From: Bryoerythrophyllum caledonicum
Taxonomy: Eukaryota; Streptophyta; Bryopsida; Pottiales; Pottiaceae
Direction: 5' to 3'
Length of the DNA stretch: 64,000 nucleotides
Assembly (NCBI GenBank): GCA_963971425.1
Contig: OZ020523.1
Span: 11,900,867 to 11,964,866 of the forward strand
A program made the translations under genes and the position numbers. Positions 46,182 through 56,239 of the stretch are shown in pieces. The first letter of the stretch is position 1, and every line of letters begins with the position of its first letter. Under the pieces are notes generated by a model, which did not search any database, was not told where the DNA came from, and saw only the letters and a list, made by a program, of their open reading frames with translations.

Positions 46182-46186
<5 letters not shown>
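43311..46186. other. Non-coding DNA, no gene recognised
   Basis: AT-rich sequence with chance-length frames. Nothing clearly matches the other elements of this window. The missing 3' half of the Ty3 element is not here. Confidence 0.4.

Positions 46187-46247
<61 letters not shown>
46187..46247. repeat. (CT)n microsatellite
   Basis: About 30 CT dinucleotides. The minus-strand frame across it is a repeat artefact. Confidence 0.95.
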
Positions 46248-46251
<4 letters not shown>

Positions 46252-46319
46252 TCTCACTTTTTTTTCTTTTTTTCTTTTCTTTTCTATCTCTTTCTCTTTA
46301 GAAGTTCGGGGTTTGAAGA

Positions 46320-46392
46320 AAGAAGAAGTTGGAGTTTCAAAGAAGAAGAAGTTGGGGTTTCAAGGAAGAAGAGGAAGTTGGGGTTTCAAGGT
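46320..46392 (+). repeat. About 25-bp tandem repeat
   Basis: Three degenerate units of GAAGAAGTTGGGGTTTCAAG. Confidence 0.75.
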
Positions 46393-46539
46393 AGGAGAAG
46401 TAGAAAACCGCATCTTTGATGCGAGATTTCTTACAACCTAGGATAGATCTTAAAGAGATTATAGTGAGGTTTGTAGATTAGAAAGTCTTGCTCCCAAAGA
46501 CACCTTACACAAGAGTTTTGGATTAGAAACAAGAAAGTT

Positions 46540-46855
46540 ATTGCCGTCGGAATACAAGGGGTTTGGTGGCCGGCGTGTTTGGGTCAGCGTACTTCAAAGC
46601 CTAAGATCTTGTCGATGGTAGTATCACTTGACGTGCTTTTTGCGCGAGCTCAAAGTTCTTGAAGTCCTCTACAACATATTTGAATTTCGTATTGATTGGA
46701 CTAGAGACCAAGGAGCGGCGTTTGTCGAAGTGCAAGGGGGTTGGCGTCCGGCGTGTTGGAGACATCGTACTTTGGAGCGCAAGATCTCCTTGAAGGTAGC
46801 ACCTTCACAAGAGATTTTTTCGGGAGCTCAAAGTAGCTAGAGTATTCTCTACAGT
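46540..46855 (+). repeat. Direct duplication of a 140-bp segment
   Basis: Copy 1 (about 46540-46675) and copy 2 (about 46715-46855) share GGCCGGCGTGTT / GTCCGGCGTGTT, then (G/C)GTACTT, AAGATCT, then GAGCTCAAAGT and TCTACA in the same order with moderate divergence. Neither contains a recognisable coding frame. Confidence 0.65.
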
Positions 46856-49140
46856 GGCCAAGTTTCATCCCATTTGAAGTTGAGATAAAGGCGTGGTGGT
46901 CGTTGAAGCAGGAGGGGTTTTGCTGTAGTGCGGAAGCTAGGGTTTTGAAGGAGAGTAGTGGCACCTAGGGTTTGAAAAAAATTTGTGGTGGAGGAGCTTT
47001 TTTGACAAGTTGGTGGAGATTCCTAGCATGGAGGTGGTGCAAGGAGATCCATGGCCGCCGCAAGAAGAGCAAGAGACAAGATCAAGATTTGAAGGAGGTC
47101 GCGGGTGCAACAAGGAGGTGGCAACAAGTTGGAGAAAAAGGTGATTCTTGTCCCATATTGGATTTCCCTTGTTTGTGCAAACTTCTTTGTTTAATAAGCC
47201 TTTTCTCTCTTTTTCTATTGCGGTGACCTCCGGTTACATCCTCTCCGGCCTAGAGAAAAGACTACCGGTAGACTCTATCTAGACTTTGTATGTCCTAGGT
47301 CTTGGTTTCTTGCACTTGCGAGTCTACGTTAGTGTCTGACCATTTGTTTACTACTGTCCCAGCCTTGTGGCAAAAATATTCCTTTATGTTTTCTCCACTT
47401 CCCCCTCATCTCTAGGTCTTGTCTAATTTACCTATTTTTTTCCCGGTCTTCCCGGTCAACCGGAAAACCGTCTTCCAACTTCTTGTTTCCCAAGTCACCT
47501 CTTCAAAGTGGTCAATTGTGATGTTGTTTTATTTGTCGTGTTACAAGATACGTATAATATCTACATTCATGTTAGTCTAGTAAAGTTTTCCAGAGAAAGT
47601 ACACCGGTTGGCCGGTATTCTTATGTTTTTCGGGCCGGACTGAAATTTTGTAATAAGTGATTGATGTAAATAGAAGGCATATCCCGGAATAAGTCCATCC
47701 CGGACAACATGACTCTACCGGTAATACGGACGCTTTCTAAGATTAACCTGAACAAGTGGGAAGTAATTGCGAAAGGATAATACTTTGAGGAAGCTGGTTG
47801 AGTTTTTAAACTCAATCTTTTGGTCAATTCTTCCATGGATCTACCGGGAGATAATTCCACTCTACCGGATGGGTCTTTTGATTGAGCCTTTGTTATATGT
47901 TATGTGTTATTGTTGATTTATCCCACCAGTTGATGAGATGTTATTAAAGCTACTAGATTTAAACACTAAGGTAAGAGTAGTGATGTCGATAGGGCCCCAT
48001 TGTGCACCAGGTTGCTACCACTTGAGTGATTTCTCCGGCTACTTACTTTTGTTATGGAATGTTTTACCGGTCCTGAACCGGGAGTCTCCCGGTTTACTGG
48101 TCTACCGGTAATCGGCCGGCGACTAGGCTACCCTTGATTTTAGGACCTAGATGTCATTTTGTCCTTTTGTTGATCTAGTTTTGGAGGGTAGCTATTGACT
48201 TTTGTGCACTCTCTAGATGCCATTTCCATCTTTTAGGGATCTTGTTTTGGAGGGTAGCTAGTAGCCTTTGTGTACTTAAGGAGCCTTGGGCTCTTGTGTT
48301 AAATACTCTTTTCATTGTTTCTTTGCTTGTATCTTGCCTTCATGACTCGTGTCTAGAGTCTTTTGTTAAACTTGTGTAAGTAGAGAGAGAGAAGGTTGAG
48401 TCCCCCCAGTGAGTCTTTGCTAGGATGTGCAAGGTTGTGGTTTGTTGAATGTTATCTGATTGAAGGTGAGTAGAGGCTTTCGAAGGGTGTAGGATATCCA
48501 GGTTAGATAGGTGGAGTAAGATCCGGGATCTACTCAAAATCCTTCACCGGTGGGACTGGGAAGAGTTGCTTTATCGGATGGGATCCGGGAAACCCACGGC
48601 TATTTATAATAGCCTCCTTTAAGTGAGAAGTGTTTGGATTGGTGGCTTTGGATGAACTCGGACGATCCCTGTGGATGGTTGTCTTGCCTATGTGATTTAC
48701 TTAGCATTTGATTGTTGTGATTCTTGTATCTTCTTTGTTTGATTCATTGGCTGTAGTTGTAGTTGGAACCCGGGCTTGTGTGACTGGTTTACCGGGACAA
48801 GTTTCCGGTAGATTGTGAGGACTCGTAAACTAGCTGCAACATTTTTAACTCTTTCAAGGTGTAGGATTAGGTTGTGGATTTTGTGGCCTCTGGACTGTGA
48901 GAACGGAGGGCAGTGACTTTCCGGGCACTGTAAAAACTTACCAGAAAACTACTTTGATGCTCAACAGAATTTAAACTAAACACTTGTGGTTACCTGTTAC
49001 CGGTTACTAAGGTATCGGAGAAGCCATCCTCCGGGATGTGTTGAGGTATTAAGTGTGAGGTGTTGTTAAGATTTAAAGAGTTTGATGCACGATAAAAATC
49101 CCTGGAAACGATTTGGTTAGGTGGACTCGCTTAAGGTTAA
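46856..49140 (+). other. Non-coding, ACCGGT/CCGGT-rich region
   Basis: The words CCGGT, ACCGG and TACCGG recur many times from about 47220 to 49060 (for example GGTTTACTGGTCTACCGGTA). The density differs from flanking DNA and suggests an unidentified, non-coding repeat element, perhaps an LTR element relic. I found no ends, LTR pair or coding frame. Confidence 0.3.
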
Positions 49141-49189
49141 TTTTGGTTAACTTTGGGAATTACAAACCACTAGACTACAACACCAATAT

Positions 49190-49897
49190 ATGAGAAACTT
49201 CTTTCTCAAGTGCCAAAACCCCCATACACACTCACTAATTGTCAAAAGACATAACAAAGCCGTATGGGCTCTCCGAAAACTACTTATATCATCAACCAAA
49301 TCCCGTTGCTTCATTATCATGAATGCCGGAACCTTTAATGACAACCCACAAGAAAATACGGTCCCCCCTTGGCTACTACCATGCATATGTTGCACTCAAA
49401 GATGCCACTGCAATGCAAGATTAAAACCGGACCTACTATGTATTAGAGGACTTTCATACAAAGACCCCCCACCAACGCACATAAACCCTAGTCTCACTAT
49501 TCAGTTTATTGAATTCACATATTGCAATGATAGATTCTTTCCGGTCACTATTGTTAACAAAACAGACAAATACCAACCATTACTTGACGATATTCAAGCA
49601 CTAGGATGGAAAGTAGACCCCATCATTGTCATCACTGCGGGTGCCAGAGCCACCACCTTCATTCCCTCAATGACAACCCTTGAAGAAACATTTAAAATCC
49701 CCATAACTTCAATCAAAACCACCTTCTCAAATATCAACACTATTGCAATTCAGCATGCTATGTCAATACTCCTGCATAAACGGAAACTTGAAAACAACCA
49801 ACCTGCACTTGTATTTAATTGTAAACGCCCTCCATATCTTAGAGACTTTTTGGGACCTTGGGTCCCTTGGTATTGGTCACTTGTTACTGGTACATAG
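49190..49897 (+). pseudogene. C-terminal fragment of a LINE polyprotein
   Basis: The open frame of 235 codons contains VKRHNKAVWALRKLLISS, CFIIMNAGTFNDNP, a Cys/His cluster CICCTQRCHC, IQFIEFTYCNDRFFPVTI, YQPLLDDIQALGWKVDPI and NTIAIQHAMSILLHKRKLEN. I recognise the order from the C-terminal ends of RTE-like reverse-transcriptase polyproteins. This assignment is from memory of the family. The reverse-transcriptase core itself is missing, so the copy is inactive. Stop at 49895-49897. Confidence 0.6.
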
Positions 49898-50045
49898 CGT
49901 CCACCCTCGAAAGGGGGAAGTAGTTCCATACTACTAACCCATGCCCGGTGGGCATGGACTTAGTGGTGGAATGAACGGACACTTTATCCACGCCGGTCCC
50001 CTTTTTCTGGGGACCGCCGTTCTTCTTCTTCTGAGAAACTTCACA
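49898..50045 (+). repeat. LINE 3' tail with stem-loops, copy 1
   Basis: It contains GCCCGGTGGGC (self-complementary) and a hairpin CGGTCCCC-TTTTTCT-GGGGACCG, followed by TTCTTCTTCTTC. It aligns over about 130 bp with 51538-51667. Confidence 0.7.
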
Positions 50046-51537
50046 AGACGCTGCAAGAGGAGTACAATTTGACCAAGAACTTCCATTACAATTAATGATA
50101 ATGAGTTTCAATTGGTCATGAATTCACTTATCGTGGTTTATCATGTTATGGTTGATTGTGCCAACAATCCTTCTGAGCCATACAACTTATTGAAGGATCT
50201 TTTCCAGGTGAAGGCTGGTAGTTTGTTTGGTCAATTCATCCAGCTAGCACTAACAGAGGCAAGGTAGATGCGTGAAAGAACATTAATACCATGAGCAAAG
50301 AAATTGTCTCAAAATATGGTTTTTAAGGAAAGTGTATGATTATTTCTATTCTTACATTCAAATTGTAGCTTCTTTAGGGTTCATGGTGAAATATTATGAT
50401 TGTAGAAGAGCATATCAGTTCAAATCATTATATTTTCAAAATATGATCTATGTTTTAAAAGAAAGGTATAATTACATATAACTATATACCAATCACATGT
50501 TCCAAAATTTAAAAAATATACTTGTTTTGTAAAATCTGGAGTGAGTAGGCTTATGAGAATATCGGTACACATTATTCAAAGTAAAATCTACTTTTGCTAC
50601 ATCTCGTATTTTGTACATATATGATTAACATGATCTATTTTGCTAGGTTCCAATTTCCTCAACACACCTATTCTATGTTAGGATCAATTTTCTATATAAT
50701 TGATCCACAATGAAGAATGTCCAATTTTTTTGAAAATTGAAGAGATCTGTCCAGTTGAAATCCATAGAATGCGAAGGTGATATTCCTGTAATGCATTAGT
50801 GATCACCATTCTGTTGAAATGCCTACGAAAGGGAAAAATGATTATTTTGGTAGCCACATAATGTACAAATTGTCTTCTCCTCTTACTACGAGTTGGACTT
50901 ACAATAGAAAATAAATGATTTATATAAATATGATGAAATCAATTTCAGATAAATCAAGACGACTTGTATAATTTTTGAATAGCCCATAATTTTCAAAAAT
51001 AACTCATAAATTTCACTTGCTGTCACCTAAAACACTTCAATATTTCATAGTAAAATTCAAATTCATTGTGGGTGTTAGAGGAAAGACCATGACGTGTGAC
51101 AATTTTGTAAAACCTAAGAGCATCTGCACCGCTCCTCCTGGTGCGTAGCCCAATAAGAGAAGCGGTGTAGGGTGATATACGGAGATGTGCAACAATTTCC
51201 ACCTTGCGGCTGCACCCAGGTCGGGCTTAACCAACCCACATATTATTCGCCGCCACTACGAGTTCAACCCACACCTCATCCCCGATTTGTATTGCCGTCT
51301 GATCAACCGCGCGCCTTCCCTACAGCTATTGCACACACCTACCAACAACACCTCCACTTACCAACATTAGTCAAACATAGTTGACGTGCTTGTATTTCCA
51401 CGCCATTCTCCAGTGAAAACCCCATTTCCTGGCGTCCCGGTATAGTTTGGAGTGACAATCAAACCCTTGGGGGAGATGACATGTCGGTTGTCTGTAAGAC
51501 AATTAGTGTAGGGAAGCACTTAGTGTAGAAAAGTGTT
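50046..51537. other. Non-coding stretch between two LINE tails
   Basis: AT-rich to about 51100, then slightly GC-richer. Short frames at 51172-51384 show no motif. Confidence 0.4.
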
Positions 51538-51667
51538 TATCCTCGAGAGGGGGGAGTAGTTCTATTACACTGGCCTGTGCCCCGTGGCCATATGCTTAGT
51601 GAAGAGAATGAACGAACACTATATTCACGCCGGTTTCCGAAGGAGACCGGAGTTCTTCTTCTTCTTG
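51538..51667 (+). repeat. LINE 3' tail, copy 2 (short insertion or SINE-like)
   Basis: It shares with copy 1 GGGGG(A)AGTAGTTC, CTTAGTG, GAATGAACG and CACGCCGGT in order, and ends in TTCTTCTTCTTCTT. The terminal hairpin is CCGGTTTCC-GAA-GGAGACCGG: bases differ from copy 1 but pairing is kept. No coding part is attached, so it is either a severely truncated LINE or a SINE using the same tail. Confidence 0.65.
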
Positions 51668-52955
51668 GAGTGACAAAATGCTTTTTGCACTTTGCCTTGG
51701 CGTTGTCCATTTGTTGTGTGCTTGGAGTACGCGGTGGCCATGCTCTAACATGTGCATATGTGATATGCAGGTGACCTGAGAGCATGTGGAGAGGCGAGTG
51801 GCAGAACATGACAAAGGATGGGAAGCAGCAACCCAAAACCTCAACACACTGACAACTCCGCCTCTCAACGCACCCACAAGAGCCTCCTACCAATCCGACG
51901 CGGCACCCTATCCATCCTACGTGGCACTCCTCAATCTGATGTGGCACACCATAACTACCAAAAGCCGTCACTACACCTAAAACCATCACCATATACGATG
52001 TCCTTCGACGTGAGGCGTACATCTGACACTCGGCGTAGATGGGTGAGACCCAAGTGTACGTCTTTCCTAGATATCGCTGGTTTTAGGTCCGGTGACGGTT
52101 TTGGGAGGGGGGTTTCTCGCAAAGCATCTCACGAGGTTCGTCGTCTTGTAGGGGATGCTCGATTCATTATCTGAAGCCTCACAACCGACATTCTGCTAAA
52201 TCTTCGTGACAAACTCAGGTCAGTCTCTTCTTCTTCACGCTGGTTTTTGCTGCAGGTCATGTGCAGATTGTAACGCATTTTCGATCGTATGATGCATGTC
52301 AGTGTCCACGTGAGTTGGTAGTTCCTCATGTTTCCAGTGCCCAAACTTTTTATATGCGTGAACATACTCTTCTGTGAAGTTTCATGCTTCAGCATCCTAC
52401 ATTAAATGCCGGTTATTCATTTTTTCATTTTCAAGGTTTTATTATTTGTGTGCTTAATGCTTTTTTTTTGGGTAGGGTCTTTGATTTTTGCTGCCTGGTA
52501 AATTTATAATGAAAGGTGCATGTTGTGAATTCTTGGTTGAATTCCAGCCTTTCATGTATTTTTCTCTGTTTTGCTCTCTGCATGTGCATGAGTGCTTTTG
52601 GTTTTTTCTGTAGCTTGAAGATCGCCAACCCTTACTGGAATTTTGGATTATTTTTTGTTTATTTTTTTTTAGGTTTCTTGAGGTTGGTTTGGATTTAGGT
52701 TCATTTTTGGAGTATTAGGGTTGTGAGGAGGTGGATGATGGTGTTTAGCTTTTTAATAATCAGAGAAGGTATCAGTGAGATGTGTTTGATTGGTATGGTT
52801 TAAAGAAGGACATGTTTAGGGCAGAAGCAACAGATTGGTCACATGGTTAATGATGGAAGCTTTCATGGTTGAGAGCAGGCACGTACTACATGGGTTAGAG
52901 CCATTTCAGGAGCAGACAGAGAGAGCCATCTTGTAGGAGTGCCTTCGGTCTCAAG
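51668..52955 (+). promoter_or_regulatory. Upstream region of the PQ-loop gene
   Basis: No coding frame was recognised. GC-richer blocks at about 51780-52180 followed by T-rich, intron-like sequence with GT/AG signals (for example AACTCAGGTCAGTC at about 52213) suggest a 5' UTR exon and leader intron, but I cannot define the start of transcription. Confidence 0.3.
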
Positions 52956-55637
52956 ATGGAAGCGGGTTTCTGCCCAGCAGAGAAGAATTGCTTGAAATGG
53001 GTGGAGACCTACCTCAAGGATTGCGTGTGCAGCCGGCGCGACCAAGTGTCGCTCACGCTCGGGCTCATGAGTGTGTTCAGTTGGGGCATTGCCGAGGTTC
53101 CACAGATCCTCACGAACCTCAAGCAGAAGAGCACAGAGGGCGTTTCTCTGCTCTTTCTCACAACTTGGGTCATCGGGTAAGGCTCCCAACTACGCTAGGG
53201 TTTCGTAGCCTGAAATCCTGGAAATTCGTTTCTTCGGCCAGGTTTTAGGGCAGAATGTCGAGAGAATTTCGAATATACCCTGATTGTGTGTGGGCCAATA
53301 TACGCAGAGATCTGTTCAATGTGGCGGGGTGCTACTTGGAGCCTGCCACGGTAAATTACAAAACGATGAAATCTCTAAGAGAGTTCAGCATACGAATATA
53401 TAAATTGATGGCTTTGTGGCGTAGAAATGCTTCATTGATGTACTCTTGATGAGCATATGAATTTTCACATGTTCACTTGTTTGTTATTGATACTAGAAAA
53501 CTAACAAGTGTTTGAATTAATTATGTTCCTCTTTTCTGTTTCTAACGTTTGACCTGGTTTGGTTCTTCGACTTTGCCAGCTACCGACACAGTTCTACATG
53601 GCATTGGTATGTTTTCGTCATGTCTTTTGTGTTTGAATAATTTTTGTGTCTGTTATCAACCTCATATTCACGCTTTTTACCGTATCCTATTGAATGAGGA
53701 TTATACTAACATTCTGAGTACAGCTCTATACAATCACAACCGTGATTCTGGCCAGTCAGGCGGTGTATTATGACCACATACAACAATGGTTCCGCTCAAA
53801 GCCCAGTGAAGGGTACCCTGTGGTGAGTTCTCGAGGTTCTTCTATGGAATGCTTTCCATGTGGAGTTGGATTATAGCAACTGTAGCAAATGCTTCTTGAG
53901 TTACAATGGATCTCATGTGCAGGCAAAGCTCACAGACGCAGAAGCGCAAAAGCCCCTCGGCACAACTGATGGAGGTGGCGCTGAACCCACCACCATCAGG
54001 GTCCCGTCCTCAAGCCGAGACTTATACTACACGTAATCTCAACCCCTAACTTCACATAGAAATGTGACTTTAAACTTCTATCTAGACTTTCTCCTTTCCA
54101 TTTGGTATACCTCTTCTAGATGAGGTTTGATGAGCTATGGCAATGGTCACTTTTTGTCTCCATGGGCACTTAGGGGTTAACCATTCTCCTCTTGGTTTGA
54201 AGATGCTATCTAGTCTTTTTCTTACACTTCATATCGGTGGGTGCATGCAGGTCGGCAAGGTCGTTAGCCAGTAGTTACACTCCGACTCTTGGCTCCTACA
54301 ACTTGGTCGGATCTCATGGTGGCTCGTACCTTGACACACATGACCAACACTCTGGCAGCTACTTGCTAGCCCCCAATTCTCTGTCTGCTTTGCCGGGAGA
54401 GTCGGTCGTACGCAAGTTTTCGCCCGGGTCGAGTATGCTGCGCATGGTAAGCACCACCTTTTCTTGTTCTCTCTGTGTGGTGCGTGAAGATTGTCCCTCA
54501 ATCACCAATATGAGGAGATGCAATCTTGCTGTTATCAACTCCCAAGTGATAGCTGTTTGCTGTGAGGTTTCTGCATCACTTCTGCCCCCTGCTTCACTTT
54601 CTCTCTTCATCAGCTGTTTTTACTTACCTTTCTGGCTTTGTTTCACCAGGCAGCATCGGCAGGGACGCTGGTGGTGGGGTCCATGGGGTTAAGTTCGCAG
54701 ATGGGTCGATCACAAGGCTCGGGTCTTATGGCTCTTGCTAGCACCACCCAGGTATTGAACCTGAATTCACATTTCATGTTTATGAAAGAGAGTGATAACT
54801 AAGAGGTGATCCGCATGCAGACGGTTTTGGGAGAAGATGTATCGGTGAAAGGCGAAGTGTTCGGATGGATCATGGCTGCAATCTACATGGGTGGCCGGCT
54901 GCCGCAGATCTGGTTGAATGTATGCACACCATCACTTTGTATCTTGCCTATTGTTTTTTGTAAGCCCTGCCTAAATTTGTGTATTCGTTAACTTGACGGA
55001 TGGTGTTGGCGTGTGGGAACTACAGATGCAGAGGGGGACAGTAGAGGTTAGTTCTCCACCTCATCATGCTCATTGCACATTGTTGAATGATTTCACTCTT
55101 TAGATATGAGGAGTCACTAATATCGGTTTCTATTCGCTTCGCAGGGCCTTAACCCTCTGATGTTCATGTTTGCTCTCGTGGGAAACCTCACCTACGTTGG
55201 AAGGTCTGTATTCTTGTGCTTACTTTCAATTTCGTCTTGCCTTGCTAATAATGCTTAGAACTGAAACGTTGGTTTTTGCAGTATTTTGGTCCGGAGTTTG
55301 GCTTGGAGTGATTTAAAGCCGAACCTGCCATGGTTGGTGGATGCGGGCGTATGTGTTCTTCTCGATTGTTTCGTATCCTTTCATGACCACTGTCTATGTA
55401 ATTGAGTTCGCATGTTTTTATATGAAATCTTATTATAGGATATTTAAAGTTGTGTAGATATTTGTTATCTTGTGTCCTTTTTTCAGTGTGGGTATTGGTT
55501 GAAGAGGACAATCCCTTGACCGACGCGTCTAGATATTGGGCCAATTTGGGTATTACTACACCAAGCGAGCCAAGGAAGTTGCTGCTGCTGATGCTGCCGA
55601 ACGTGACCAGAATGGCGACTACAAGCTCTTGGAATAG
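52956..55637 (+). CDS. PQ-loop vacuolar/lysosomal basic amino-acid transporter-like protein, 12 exons
   Basis: Exons: 52956-53176, 53308-53350, 53580-53606, 53724-53822, 53923-54032, 54251-54446, 54650-54751, 54821-54919, 55026-55046, 55145-55203, 55282-55372, 55533-55637. All junctions are GT-AG and phases agree, giving 390 residues. Two PQ motifs are present: SWGIAEVPQILTN (PQ at 49-50) and GGRLPQIWLN (about 294-295), each opening a three-helix repeat of the seven-helix PQ-loop fold. Conserved pieces include DLFNVAGCYLEPATLPTQFY and the C-terminal QFGYYYTKR. A Ser/Gly-rich cytosolic loop (about residues 160-265) lies between the repeats. Family members (PQLC2, yeast Ypq, plant homologues) export cationic amino acids from the lysosome or vacuole. 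The end DYKLLE resembles an acidic dileucine sorting signal. Confidence 0.93.
54042..54177. mobile_element. Intronic mini-element with ACCCCTAA ends
   Basis: It lies inside intron 5 of the PQ-loop gene (54033-54250). The left end reads ACCCCTAAC and the reverse complement of the right end reads ACCCCTAAG, the same termini as copies A-C. TA follows the right end; the left flank is CA. At about 136 bp it accounts for most of the intron. Confidence 0.4.
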
Positions 55638-56239
55638 TGGTACTATCTCTGCACATGTGACAGAGATTGATGTTGGACAGTTACCTTTTCCTAATTCACT
55701 TTTCACTATCAGTTTTGACGATAGACACATATTCAGTAGGCGTGTCGCCATTTACTTTTTTGCACTGAGTTGAGCGGGTAGAGATAAGATACGGATTTAT
55801 AAATTTGTTATTTTTTTCTACTTTAATTGTTTGACCCTAAACAGGAAGCGTTAAACGCTTAACCTGGTACTAAGATAGTAAGCTACTGGAGAAAAAACGC
55901 ATAACTTGTAAGGAAAAGAGTTATCATAAACCTAAAGGTCTTCCCCAATGCGGAGAGGATTATACAAGGCGTGAGAGAATACAAGGTGAAGGATTCCTAG
56001 TTGTAAAATACAGTTCCCCAGACTTCTGAGATGTGGAATGCTGTACTACTTCTCATGTCAGGACTTGGTCGCGCAACCTCGCTCCATGCCTGCTTTTGAC
56101 CCTTACTGCCGGCCGCCAGCAGACAACACACGACAGAAACTCTGGAAGCGCATCGACTACCCATTTTCGATTCCGCTTTTTCGTAGGCGGTTCTGTAACA
56201 GCTGCCAGTTCGTATGAATCTATACACGTCGTATACAGG
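55638..56239. other. Intergenic region between two convergent genes
   Basis: It should hold the 3' UTRs of both genes. No other frame was recognised. Confidence 0.5.

Larger units (their letters stand above)
49150..50045 (+). mobile_element. 5'-truncated LINE (RTE-like), 3' end
   Basis: It contains the C-terminal coding part of a LINE-type polyprotein followed by a roughly 145-bp 3' tail that ends in a TTC microsatellite. The left side is truncated within coding sequence at about 49150, the usual 5' truncation of LINEs. The tail has a near-copy at 51538-51667. Confidence 0.65.

Noticed and set aside
46072..46257. Minus-strand ORF rich in Arg and Glu
   Set aside because: It is the CT microsatellite read on the other strand.
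55450..55773. 107-codon plus-strand ORF at the end of the PQ-loop gene
   Set aside because: The last exon is better read in another frame from 55533, which restores QFGYYYTKR and keeps splice phase.
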